Assembly (NCBI GenBank): GCA_036984305.1
Contig: BQWY01000001.1
Span: 2,253,501-2,317,500 of the forward strand
Source: Nitrospira sp.
GTDB lineage: Bacteria; Nitrospirota; Nitrospiria; Nitrospirales; Nitrospiraceae
DNA length: 64,000 nucleotides
Reading direction: 5' to 3'
A program made the position numbers and the translations under genes. The notes beneath the pieces are model-generated. The model was not told the origin of the DNA. It saw only the letters and a program-made list of their open reading frames with translations, and did not search any database. Below, piece after piece: positions 24,944-33,300 of the stretch; position 1 is the stretch's first letter, and each line of letters begins with the position of its first letter.

Positions 24944-25927
24944 ATGCCGTTCCCACACGACCGATTACGCCGTCTGCGCGAAACCGAACCGCTTCGGCGG
25001 TTGGTACGGGAAACCGCGCTGTCACCCGACCATTTCGTCTACCCGCTGTTTGTGCGCAGCGGGCAGGGGGAACGGGACGAGATCGCGTCCATGCCCGGCC
25101 AGTATCGATGGTCGATCGACCTGCTCGTGAAGGAGGTGGCGGAGGCGTATGCGCTCGGCATCCCCGCGGTCATCCTGTTCGGCATTCCCGACGCTAAGGA
25201 CGAGCGAGGGAGCGCTGCGATCGATCCTGACGGTATCGTTCCCCAGGCCATCCGAGCCGTGAAGGATCAGGTCCCCGGAGTGGTGGTCATCACCGACGTG
25301 TGCATTGACGAATACACATCGCACGGCCACTGTGGGTTGGTCAGGGAAGGCCGCATCCTCAACGATGAGACGCTCGAGTGTCTGCGTGCCATGGCTCGAG
25401 TCCATGCCCAAGCCGGTGCCGATGTCATTGCGCCGTCGGATATGATGGATGGGCGCGTCGCGGCCATCCGTAAGGAACTGGACCTTGCGGGCTTCCCTCA
25501 GGTACCGATCATGGCCTACTCGGCTAAATTCGCCTCCTGCTTCTACGCGCCGTTCCGCGATGCAGCGCAATCAAGCCCCCAGTTCGGCGACCGAAAGACC
25601 TATCAGATGGACCCTGCCAACCGGCGCGAAGCCGGCCGAGAAATCGAGAGCGATCTTGCGGAAGGCGCGGACATTATCATGGTGAAGCCGGCGCTTCCTT
25701 TCCTCGATATCATCGCGGACGCGCGTCGATCCGTGCGCCACCCCATTGCGGCCTATCAGGTGAGCGGAGAGTACAGCATGATCAAGGCCGCGGCGAGGGC
25801 AGGCTGGCTCGACGAAACGGCCGCCATGATGGAATCGCTGACGAGCATTCGTCGAGCCGGTGCCGACATCATCTTGACGTACTTCGCGAAAGATGCCGCC
25901 CGTCGGCTGATCGCCGGTCTTCGATGA
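24944..25927 (+). CDS. hemB: Delta-aminolevulinic acid dehydratase (porphobilinogen synthase)
   Basis: A 327-aa HemB that condenses two aminolevulinates to porphobilinogen. The two Schiff-base lysines are K195 (SAKFASCFYGPF-type block, here ending YAPF) and K248 (MVKPALPFLDI). The metal site reads DVCIDEYTSHGHCG: C120 and C130 match the zinc type but the middle cysteine is replaced by D122. Its stop overlaps the ribF start by four bases (ATGA). Confidence 0.96.
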   Translation: MPFPHDRLRRLRETEPLRRLVRETALSPDHFVYPLFVRSGQGERDEIASMPGQYRWSIDLLVKEVAEAYALGIPAVILFGIPDAKDERGSAAIDPDGIVPQAIRAVKDQVPGVVVITDVCIDEYTSHGHCGLVREGRILNDETLECLRAMARVHAQAGADVIAPSDMMDGRVAAIRKELDLAGFPQVPIMAYSAKFASCFYAPFRDAAQSSPQFGDRKTYQMDPANRREAGREIESDLAEGADIIMVKPALPFLDIIADARRSVRHPIAAYQVSGEYSMIKAAARAGWLDETAAMMESLTSIRRAGADIILTYFAKDAARRLIAGLR

Positions 25928-26871
25928 AAGTCGTTCGCAGTTTGTCGGGGTACGTCGCTCCAATCGCTCCCGTTGCGACCATTGGAAACTTCGACGGGCA
26001 GCATCGCGGGCACCAGGCCTTGCTGCGGACCGTGGTCGAAACGGCCGAGCGGCTTGGGGGCACGCCCGTGGTGATTACCTTCGACCCCCATCCGATTCGG
26101 ATTCTGGCCCCCCACGTCGAGCTCAAGTTTTTGACCAGCCCGGAGGACAAGCTGGCCACATTCGAGTCTGCCGGCATTCGCGAGGTCGTCTTTCTGCCTT
26201 TCACATCGTCCTTTGCGGCCCTGTCACCCGAATCCTTTGTCACGGAGACACTGGCCGGCACGCTGGGACTACGCGAAATTTTCGTGGGGGAACACTTTGC
26301 CTTTGGGAAAGGCCGAGTCGGTCGATTCGAAGACCTCCGTCGACTCGGCGACGCGAGCGGCGTCGGCGTGCATGCGATCACACCGGTCTGCGTCGACGGC
26401 GCGATCGTGAGCTCGACCCGGATCCGCCGTCTGCTGCAGAATGGCAGCCTCGAAGAGGCCACCCGGTGCCTCGGTCGCCGCTACGCCTGGACGGGGAAGG
26501 TGGTCGAGGGCGAGGGACGAGGGCGCGACCTCGGGTGGCCGACCGCAAATCTTCCGCTTCCTTTGGAGCGGGTCGTCCCAAAGGATGGCGTCTACGCCGC
26601 ATCGACGATCTGGAAACACAGGACCTTCGATTCGATTGCCTATCTGGGTACGCGCCCGACTTTCGAGGTCGACGGGAAACGATTCCTCGAAGTTCACTTG
26701 CTCGACGAGCGGCAGACGTTGTACGGTGAGACCATTACCGTGGAATTCGTTGCGCACCTCCGTGAGGATCGGACCTTCCCGTCTGCCGAAGCGCTCGCCG
26801 CTCAGATCGAGACAGACGTCGCCGCCGCGCGCGCACGACTGTCCGCACTGGGACACCCATCGAAAGCCTGA
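25924..26871 (+). CDS. ribF: Bifunctional riboflavin kinase / FAD synthetase
   Basis: A 315-aa RibF. The N-terminal adenylyltransferase domain has GNFDGQHRGHQALL and TFDPHP; the C-terminal riboflavin kinase domain has GRGRDLGWPTANL and FEVDGKRFLEVHLLD. It makes FMN and FAD. It overlaps hemB upstream (ATGA) and tilS downstream (TGATG), so the heme operon runs on into these housekeeping genes. Confidence 0.96.
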   Translation: MKVVRSLSGYVAPIAPVATIGNFDGQHRGHQALLRTVVETAERLGGTPVVITFDPHPIRILAPHVELKFLTSPEDKLATFESAGIREVVFLPFTSSFAALSPESFVTETLAGTLGLREIFVGEHFAFGKGRVGRFEDLRRLGDASGVGVHAITPVCVDGAIVSSTRIRRLLQNGSLEEATRCLGRRYAWTGKVVEGEGRGRDLGWPTANLPLPLERVVPKDGVYAASTIWKHRTFDSIAYLGTRPTFEVDGKRFLEVHLLDERQTLYGETITVEFVAHLREDRTFPSAEALAAQIETDVAAARARLSALGHPSKA

Positions 26872-28370
26872 TGCCGTCGCGGAATCCTTCAGTTAGTCGC
26901 CGGAGAGCTCCCGTTCCTGTCGCTCTGCCGTCGCGAGTCGACGCAACCCTGCGCCGGCATTCGCTCTGTGAACCTGGCATGTCGATGTTGATCGCCGTGT
27001 CCGGAGGCCCGGATTCGGTGGCGCTGCTTCATACACTTCATCACCTGGCGCCGGCGTGGCGACTCTCGCTCGCCGTCGTCCATTGCAACTATGGTCTCCG
27101 AGGGCGGGCATCCCTCGCGGATGAGGCCTTTGTGCGAGACGTATGCCGGCGGCTGGACGTTCCGTGTCATGGTCGACGCATCGTCTTGGGTTCCCAGCGG
27201 TCACACGGGAGCGGGCAGTCTGTTCAAGCACGCGCGAGGACCGCACGGTATCGCCTTTTTGACGAACTGGCCGACCGGCATGGGTTCGATCGCGTCGCCC
27301 TCGGCCACACGGCCGACGATCAAGCGGAAACCATCCTCCAGTGGATGGTGAGAGGCGCGGGCACGACCGGACTGTCCGGGATGCCGATCATGCGAAACGA
27401 TCGATTTATTCGCCCGCTGCTCACGGTCACGAAGGCAGAGGTACTCTCCTTCCTGCACGCTCACCGACTCCCGTTCCGTACGGACCGGTCCAACGACCGC
27501 CCCCTCTATCGACGTAACCGTATTCGGTTGGAAGTCCTGCCCGTTCTCCGGAAGCTCAACCCGTCCATCGTCAAAACCTTGGCACGACAGGCCGATTTGA
27601 TTCGAGCCGATGAGAACTATTTGACGACGCAATCGAAGGCACTCAGACAGAGCCTCGTCAGATACGGAGAGACGGGGGAGGCCATCGTGGACCGGACGGG
27701 CTTGCTGTGCCAATCGTTGGCGCTACAGCGCCGGATCGTGCGAGATCTCGTGATGGAATTTCAGGGAAGCGGTCAGCCGCCGTCCTCGTCGACCGTGACA
27801 AGCTTGCTCGATAGGATGACGCGGAGCGAGGCGGGAACCACGTTTGAGCGATGCGGTCTTGCAGTCACACGGGAGTATGACCGAATTGTATTCATTCGCA
27901 CCGCATCAGCGGCGCCGCGGCTGCGATCGCCGGCTCATCCATCCATCGGTCGTGAAACGGCAGGCACGAAGCCCGTGCACGTCTCGGCATCCCATCCGTC
28001 CCGCGTGCTCTGGCCTCTTTCGGAACTGACGGTGCAACTTCGCATCCAATCGGCTGCGAAGGAACCGTCGTCTTCCACGGCGCCGCACCTTGACCGGGTC
28101 CTTTTCGATGCCGACCGCATCACGCCAACATTGCGGCTGCGTGCCTGGGAACCGGGCGATTGGTTTTGTCCCGCCGGCATGGGCGGTCACCGCAAGAAAC
28201 TCCAGGATTTTTGGACCGATGCGAAGGTGCCCCGCAGGGCCCGTTCGACGACCCCTCTCCTCGTCGCCCCAGAAGGGATCCTCTGGATCGTGGGCCTGCG
28301 CGCAGACGAACGGTTCCGGGCCAATGAACGGACCCGTCGCATCCTCATCGCAGAAGTGACCCGCACCTGA
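26871..28370 (+). CDS. tilS: tRNA(Ile)-lysidine synthase
   Basis: A 499-aa TilS, which modifies C34 of the CAU-anticodon isoleucine tRNA to lysidine. The PP-loop SGGPDSVALLH is at about residues 44-54; HCNYGLRG, GHTADDQAETILQWMVRGAG and RPLL follow. The C-terminal substrate-binding domain ends in FWTDAKVPRRAR and WIVGLRADERF. The ATG sits in the ribF stop. The first 30 or so residues are a basic extension, so a later start is possible. Confidence 0.94.
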   Translation: MPSRNPSVSRRRAPVPVALPSRVDATLRRHSLCEPGMSMLIAVSGGPDSVALLHTLHHLAPAWRLSLAVVHCNYGLRGRASLADEAFVRDVCRRLDVPCHGRRIVLGSQRSHGSGQSVQARARTARYRLFDELADRHGFDRVALGHTADDQAETILQWMVRGAGTTGLSGMPIMRNDRFIRPLLTVTKAEVLSFLHAHRLPFRTDRSNDRPLYRRNRIRLEVLPVLRKLNPSIVKTLARQADLIRADENYLTTQSKALRQSLVRYGETGEAIVDRTGLLCQSLALQRRIVRDLVMEFQGSGQPPSSSTVTSLLDRMTRSEAGTTFERCGLAVTREYDRIVFIRTASAAPRLRSPAHPSIGRETAGTKPVHVSASHPSRVLWPLSELTVQLRIQSAAKEPSSSTAPHLDRVLFDADRITPTLRLRAWEPGDWFCPAGMGGHRKKLQDFWTDAKVPRRARSTTPLLVAPEGILWIVGLRADERFRANERTRRILIAEVTRT

Positions 28371-28395
28371 ACGTCGATAGATGGAAGGAGCGATA

Positions 28396-28944
28396 ATGCA
28401 GGGAATTTTCGGCCGTCCGATCGTCACCCAAGAGCAGATGCGCCTGCGAATCAAGGAACTCGGCAAACAGATTACCGAAGACTATGCCGGTAAAGATCTG
28501 GTCCTGATCGGAGTCCTGAAGGGGGCGTATGCCTTCTACGCGGATCTGGCTCGGGCGATCCGGATTCCCATGCGCGTCGACTTCATCGTCGTGCGCAGTT
28601 ACAGTGGGCGTATCAGAAGTTCGGGGAAGGTCAAGCTCGTGAGCGATCTGACCGAAGACATCAGAGGTCGCGACGTGCTGCTTGTCGAAGACATCGTCGA
28701 CTCCGGGCTGACCGCCGAATATCTGTTGAAAAAGTTGTCGGCGCGGAAACCTCGCTCGTTGAAGATCTGCGCCCTCTTGAGCAAGCCGGACCGGCGGCTC
28801 GTCGATCCGCCGGTCGAATACGTCGGCTTCAAAATACCCAACCGATACGTCGTGGGTTATGGATTGGACTACGAACAAAAATATCGCAACCTGCCGTATT
28901 TGGTCGCGCTCGATCAGGTCAAAATCGAGGATCTCGAGGAATAG
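28396..28944 (+). CDS. hpt: Hypoxanthine phosphoribosyltransferase
   Basis: A 182-aa purine salvage enzyme that makes IMP or GMP from the base and PRPP. The PRPP-binding motif is LLVEDIVDSGLTAEYL; an N-terminal VLIGVLKGAYAFYADL and C-terminal PNRYVVGYGLDYEQKYRNLPY are typical. The ATG at 28396 is chosen because a GGAAGGAG lies just upstream; the ATG at 28381 has none. The tilS-hpt-ftsH order is common in bacteria. Confidence 0.95.
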   Translation: MQGIFGRPIVTQEQMRLRIKELGKQITEDYAGKDLVLIGVLKGAYAFYADLARAIRIPMRVDFIVVRSYSGRIRSSGKVKLVSDLTEDIRGRDVLLVEDIVDSGLTAEYLLKKLSARKPRSLKICALLSKPDRRLVDPPVEYVGFKIPNRYVVGYGLDYEQKYRNLPYLVALDQVKIEDLEE

Positions 28945-29020
28945 CGGAACCGCTGCGGTCCCCGGCCGACGCCACATCCGCGCCTCGACCGTGCCCGGAT
29001 TGTTCGCTCGGATGATCTCC

Positions 29021-29050
29021 TTGTCTGATGGAAGACCTCTGTGTTAGAGT
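29021..29050 (+). promoter_or_regulatory. Possible ftsH promoter
   Basis: -35 TTGTCT at 29021-29026, 18-base spacer, -10 TAGAGT at 29045-29050. Predicted start near 29057, 46 bases before ftsH. A moderate match only; read-through from hpt is also possible. Confidence 0.4.
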
Positions 29051-29102
29051 GCGTTGATACCTTTGGACTTTTTCCCCTCGTGACCGGTCCAGGAGGGACT
29101 GA

Positions 29103-30914
29103 ATGAATTCTCGCGTGAAGAACTTGCTGTTTTGGGTCGTGGTGGGTCTCTTCATGATCCTCCTTTTCAATTTGTTCAGCGTCCCGACCCACGCCCCTGA
29201 AGACGAAGTGATCTTCAGCGAATTCATGGCGCAGTTGGAAAAGGGCGAGATCACCAAGGTCATCATCAAGGGGAATCACGTCAGTGCGATCCTGAAAGAC
29301 GGCTCCCGAATCAAAACGTTCACCGCCGATTACCCGGAGTTCGTCAAGGTCCTCCGGGATCGAAACGTTCAGATCGAAGCCAAGCCGCCGGACGACAGTC
29401 CTTGGTACATCACGTTTCTCGTGACATGGGGCCCTTTCATTCTGTTCCTCGGCCTCTGGTTCTTTCTTATGCGTCAGATGCAAATCGGCGGCAATAAAGC
29501 GTTGTCCTTCGGCAAGAGTCGCGCGCGGATGCTGACGGAAGAGCGAAAGAAGGTCACCTTTTCTGACGTGGCCGGTATCGACGAAGCCAAGGAAGAAGTC
29601 GTTGAGATCATCGATTTCCTCAAGGATCCGCGCAAATTTCAAAAATTGGGCGGACGCATTCCCAAAGGCGTGCTCATCGTAGGCCCTCCGGGTACCGGTA
29701 AAACCCTCCTGGCCAAAGCCATTGCCGGGGAGGCGGGCGTCCCGTTCTTCAGCATCAGCGGATCGGACTTTGTCGAAATGTTCGTCGGGGTGGGCGCCTC
29801 CCGGGTGCGGGATCTCTTCGAACAAGGCAAAAAGCATGCGCCCTGCATCATTTTTATCGATGAGATCGATGCCGTCGGCCGCCTGCGCGGCGCCGGTTTG
29901 GGCGGTGGGCACGACGAACGTGAACAAACGCTCAATCAATTGCTGGTCGAGATGGACGGATTCGATACGACCGAAGGCGTCATTCTGATCGCCGCCACCA
30001 ATCGGCCCGACGTGCTCGATCCCGCGCTGCTGCGTCCAGGCCGTTTTGATCGTCAAATCGTCGTCAATCGACCGGATGTTCGCGGGAGATCCGAAATTCT
30101 CAAGGTCCATACGAAAAAAGTCCCCATCGGAGGCGACGTGGAGCTGGAGAAGATCGCCCGCGGGACCCCAGGATTTTCGGGCGCAGATCTCGAGAATCTC
30201 GTCAACGAAGCCGCGTTGTGGGCCGCCCGCCAGAACAAGAAGGAGGTCGAGTACGCCGACTTCGAAATGGCCAAGGACAAGGTCCTGATGGGCGCAGAAC
30301 GAAAGAGCATGATTCTGAGCGACGAAGAGAAGCGCATCACGGCGTACCACGAGGCGGGACACGCGCTGATGGCGAAGCTGTTGCCGGGCACCGATCCAGT
30401 GCACAAAGTCACGATCATTCCCCGCGGCCGTGCGCTCGGCGTCACCATGCAGCTTCCGACCGACGACCGACACAACTATTCCAAGGAGTTTTTGTATAAC
30501 ACCTTGGCCATCCTCCTCGGAGGACGCGTCGCTGAAGAATTGGTCCTCAAGAACATCACGACCGGCGCCGGTAACGACCTCGAACGCGCCACCGATCTGG
30601 CGCGCAAGATGGTCTGTGAATGGGGGATGTCCGAAAAGCTCGGGCCGTTGACGTTCGGCAAGAAGGAAGAAGAGATATTCCTGGGTCGCGAGATGACGAC
30701 CCGTCGCGATTTCAGCGAGCAAGTCGCGTTGGAAATCGATCATGAAATTCGCCGACTGGTCAACGAAAACTACGAGCGTACCAAGAGCCTGCTGACGGAG
30801 CACATGAGCTCGCTCCGAGCCTTGGCGGAAGCCCTGCTGGAAAAGGAAGTGCTGGAAGGGGCGGACATCGACGACATCATTCAGTCCAATTCGGCCCAAC
30901 CGGTCCCCGCCTAA
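29103..30914 (+). CDS. ftsH: ATP-dependent zinc metalloprotease FtsH
   Basis: A 603-aa membrane protease of the AAA family that degrades misfolded and regulatory proteins. Two membrane segments lie at about residues 7-26 and 103-122 with a short periplasmic domain between. Walker A is GPPGTGKT (194-201), Walker B IIFIDEID (249-256), the arginine finger region RPGRFDR follows, and the zinc site is HEAGH (416-420) with a later aspartate in the [10 protein letters not shown] block. A GGAGG site precedes the ATG. Confidence 0.97.
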   Translation: MNSRVKNLLFWVVVGLFMILLFNLFSVPTHAPEDEVIFSEFMAQLEKGEITKVIIKGNHVSAILKDGSRIKTFTADYPEFVKVLRDRNVQIEAKPPDDSPWYITFLVTWGPFILFLGLWFFLMRQMQIGGNKALSFGKSRARMLTEERKKVTFSDVAGIDEAKEEVVEIIDFLKDPRKFQKLGGRIPKGVLIVGPPGTGKTLLAKAIAGEAGVPFFSISGSDFVEMFVGVGASRVRDLFEQGKKHAPCIIFIDEIDAVGRLRGAGLGGGHDEREQTLNQLLVEMDGFDTTEGVILIAATNRPDVLDPALLRPGRFDRQIVVNRPDVRGRSEILKVHTKKVPIGGDVELEKIARGTPGFSGADLENLVNEAALWAARQNKKEVEYADFEMAKDKVLMGAERKSMILSDEEKRITAYHEAGHALMAKLLPGTDPVHKVTIIPRGRALGVTMQLPTDDRHNYSKEFLYNTLAILLGGRVAEELVLKNITTGAGNDLERATDLARKMVCEWGMSEKLGPLTFGKKEEEIFLGREMTTRRDFSEQVALEIDHEIRRLVNENYERTKSLLTEHMSSLRALAEALLEKEVLEGADIDDIIQSNSAQPVPA

Positions 30915-30923
30915 CTCCAGGAT

Positions 30924-30967
30924 CGAGGTCGATTCGGGTTCACCACGACCGAACTTCACCGACCTCG
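30924..30967. repeat. Nested hairpin after ftsH
   Basis: Perfect arms CGAGGTCG (30924-30931) and CGACCTCG (30960-30967) enclose a second stem TTCGG/CCGAA (30933-30953). It starts ten bases after the ftsH stop. No T-tract follows, so it is not a classical intrinsic terminator; it could protect the 3' end of the message. Confidence 0.4.
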
Positions 30968-31049
30968 GCTGTCTGGGTCGGCCTTGTCTCGATTTTTCAA
31001 AGTCATGCCGGCACATTTTCTCCTCTCGCTTGCGTAAGGATGGCCTGAC

Positions 31050-31916
31050 GTGACGGGATTTTCCATCCACGCATGCGGATCGCTCTTGGCCTTCGACCGA
31101 CCTCAACTCGTCGGTATCCTCAACGTCACCCCTGACTCGTTTTCGGACGGCGGCCGCTTCACCGAGATGGACCGCGCGGTCGCGCACGCCGCCAGCTTGA
31201 TCGAGCAGGGCGCGGGCATCCTCGACATCGGCGCCGAATCCACCCGTCCGGGCTCGCGCCCCATTGGCGAACAAGAAGAAACGCGTCGGCTCCTTCCGGT
31301 TCTGGAAAGACTCGGAAAGTTTGTTCACATCCCGATCTCGGTCGACACGACGAAGGCCATAGTGGCACGGCGGGCGCTCGACGCGGGAGCCGTCATCGTC
31401 AACGACGTGAGTGCCCTACGGTTCGATCCGGCCATGGGGCCGCTCATCGCGGAACGGGGCGCCGGCGTCATCCTAATGCACATGCAGGGGGTCCCCACGA
31501 CGATGCAGGAGGCACCTTCGTACGCGGACGTCGTGCGCGAGGTGCACGCATTCCTTGCGGAGCGCCTCTCTTTCGCCGAGCGCAATGGCATCCAGCGCGA
31601 GCAAATCGTTCTTGACCCTGGTTTCGGTTTTGGTAAGCTTGAGGGGCATAACGTCGAATTACTGAGAGACTTTGCGCAGTTCACCTCACTGGGACGTCCG
31701 CTGATGGCTGGCGTGTCACGAAAAAGTTTCCTCGGCAGGTTAAGTGGTCGGCCCGTGCAGGACCGAGTGTGGGCCACGGCTGCGGCGGTCGCGATGGCGA
31801 TTGAACGCGGCGCCTCACTTGTACGAGTGCACGACGTCGCTGCCATGCGAGATGTCGTGTCTGTGGCCTCCATCGTGAGCGCATCGCAACACGAGATCTC
31901 CCAACACACCCTCTAA
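31050..31916 (+). CDS. folP: Dihydropteroate synthase
   Basis: A 288-aa FolP, joining para-aminobenzoate to the pterin pyrophosphate in folate synthesis. Blocks GILNVTPDSFSDGGRF, DIGAESTRPGS, VNDVSAL, DPGFGFGK and GVSRKSFLG are all present. The start is a GTG at 31050 with an AAGGA upstream. It is followed after three bases by glmM, a frequent pair. Confidence 0.96.
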   Translation: MTGFSIHACGSLLAFDRPQLVGILNVTPDSFSDGGRFTEMDRAVAHAASLIEQGAGILDIGAESTRPGSRPIGEQEETRRLLPVLERLGKFVHIPISVDTTKAIVARRALDAGAVIVNDVSALRFDPAMGPLIAERGAGVILMHMQGVPTTMQEAPSYADVVREVHAFLAERLSFAERNGIQREQIVLDPGFGFGKLEGHNVELLRDFAQFTSLGRPLMAGVSRKSFLGRLSGRPVQDRVWATAAAVAMAIERGASLVRVHDVAAMRDVVSVASIVSASQHEISQHTL

Positions 31917-31919
31917 TCC

Positions 31920-33269
31920 ATGCGAAAACTCTTTGGAACAGACGGGGTTCGGGGTGTCGCGAACCTCGAACCGATGACCAGTGAAATCGCCATGCAGCTC
32001 GGGCGTGCAGCGGCCTATATTTTTCAACGACGGGCCGGTCGCCATCAGATCGTGATCGGAAAAGATACCAGGCTGTCCGGCTACATGCTCGAATCCGCAT
32101 TGACCTCCGGAATTTGCTCGATGGGGGTCGACGTCTTGCTTGTCGGTCCGATGCCGACGCCGGCGATTGCCTTTCTCACCCGCAGTCTTCGTGCGGATGC
32201 CGGGGTGGTCATCTCGGCCTCGCACAATCCTTACCAAGACAACGGCATCAAATTCTTCTCGAGCGACGGCATGAAGCTGCCCGATGAATTGGAGGCGCGT
32301 ATCGAGTCGCTCATCGTGTCCGACGAAATTAAGCATTTGCGCCCGACCGCCGATGCCATCGGCAAGGCATTTCGAATCGACGATGCCGACGGACGTTACA
32401 TCGAGTTCGTCAAGCGAGCGGTTCCCAAGGACATCGACTTTCAGGGCCTCAAAGTCGTCGTGGATTGCGCGCACGGGGCGGCCTACAAGGTCGCTCCGTC
32501 GATCCTGCACGAATTAGGCGCTGTGGTGGAAACGATCGGATGCAAACCCGATGGGACCAACATCAACGCCGGATGCGGCGCCGTGCATCCTGAGCACCTG
32601 CAGGAGGAAGTCCGACGCCATCACGCCGACATCGGGATCGCGTTGGACGGCGACGCCGACCGGGCCATTTTCGTCTGTGAGCAGGGGACGGTCGTCGACG
32701 GCGACCGGATCATGGCAGCCCTTGCCCTCGATCTTCACGCCAAGGGACAGTTGGCGAAGAACACCGTCGTCGGCACCGTGATGAGTAATTTCGGACTCGA
32801 GCTGGCACTGGGGAAAGCTGGAGTCCAGCTCATCCGTACGCCGGTCGGCGATCGATACATTCTCGAGCGCATGCTGGCGGATGGATACAACCTGGGCGGC
32901 GAGCAATCGGGACACCTCATCTTCCTGGATCACAATACGACCGGTGACGGGGTGATCGCGGCGCTACAAGTCCTGACCTTGATGAAGCGCACGCGAAGAC
33001 CTCTTTCCGAATTAGTCAACGTCATGACCAAAACGCCGCAAATCCTCTTGAACGTCAAAGTGCGTCATAAGCCGGATCTCTCGACCATTCCGGGTATCCA
33101 CCACGCCATCGAGTCTTCCGAAGCCAAGCTTAACGGCCAGGGCCGCGTTCTGGTCCGGTACTCAGGAACGGAAACGCTCCTCCGGATCATGGTGGAAGGC
33201 CCTCAGGACGAGCTCATCCGTACAGTCGCCGACGATCTGGCCACCGTGGTACGTAGTCACCTGGCTTGA
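31920..33269 (+). CDS. glmM: Phosphoglucosamine mutase
   Basis: A 449-aa GlmM that converts glucosamine-6-phosphate to glucosamine-1-phosphate for UDP-GlcNAc. The active phosphoserine is S101 in [17 protein letters not shown]; the metal loop is DGDADR, and the sugar loop GGEQSGHLI. The phosphate-binding [15 protein letters not shown] closes the fourth domain. Its product feeds both peptidoglycan and the polysaccharide locus downstream. Confidence 0.97.
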   Translation: MRKLFGTDGVRGVANLEPMTSEIAMQLGRAAAYIFQRRAGRHQIVIGKDTRLSGYMLESALTSGICSMGVDVLLVGPMPTPAIAFLTRSLRADAGVVISASHNPYQDNGIKFFSSDGMKLPDELEARIESLIVSDEIKHLRPTADAIGKAFRIDDADGRYIEFVKRAVPKDIDFQGLKVVVDCAHGAAYKVAPSILHELGAVVETIGCKPDGTNINAGCGAVHPEHLQEEVRRHHADIGIALDGDADRAIFVCEQGTVVDGDRIMAALALDLHAKGQLAKNTVVGTVMSNFGLELALGKAGVQLIRTPVGDRYILERMLADGYNLGGEQSGHLIFLDHNTTGDGVIAALQVLTLMKRTRRPLSELVNVMTKTPQILLNVKVRHKPDLSTIPGIHHAIESSEAKLNGQGRVLVRYSGTETLLRIMVEGPQDELIRTVADDLATVVRSHLA

Positions 33270-33300
33270 CCCCGTCATCCACCCATCCCTATAACCCGGG

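Noticed and set aside
28914-31328. An 804-codon open frame on the minus strand opposite ftsH and folP
   Set aside because: It lies fully antisense to ftsH and the start of folP, both certain genes. Its protein is rich in H, R, D and Q with no family blocks, as expected from the complementary strand of GC-rich coding DNA.
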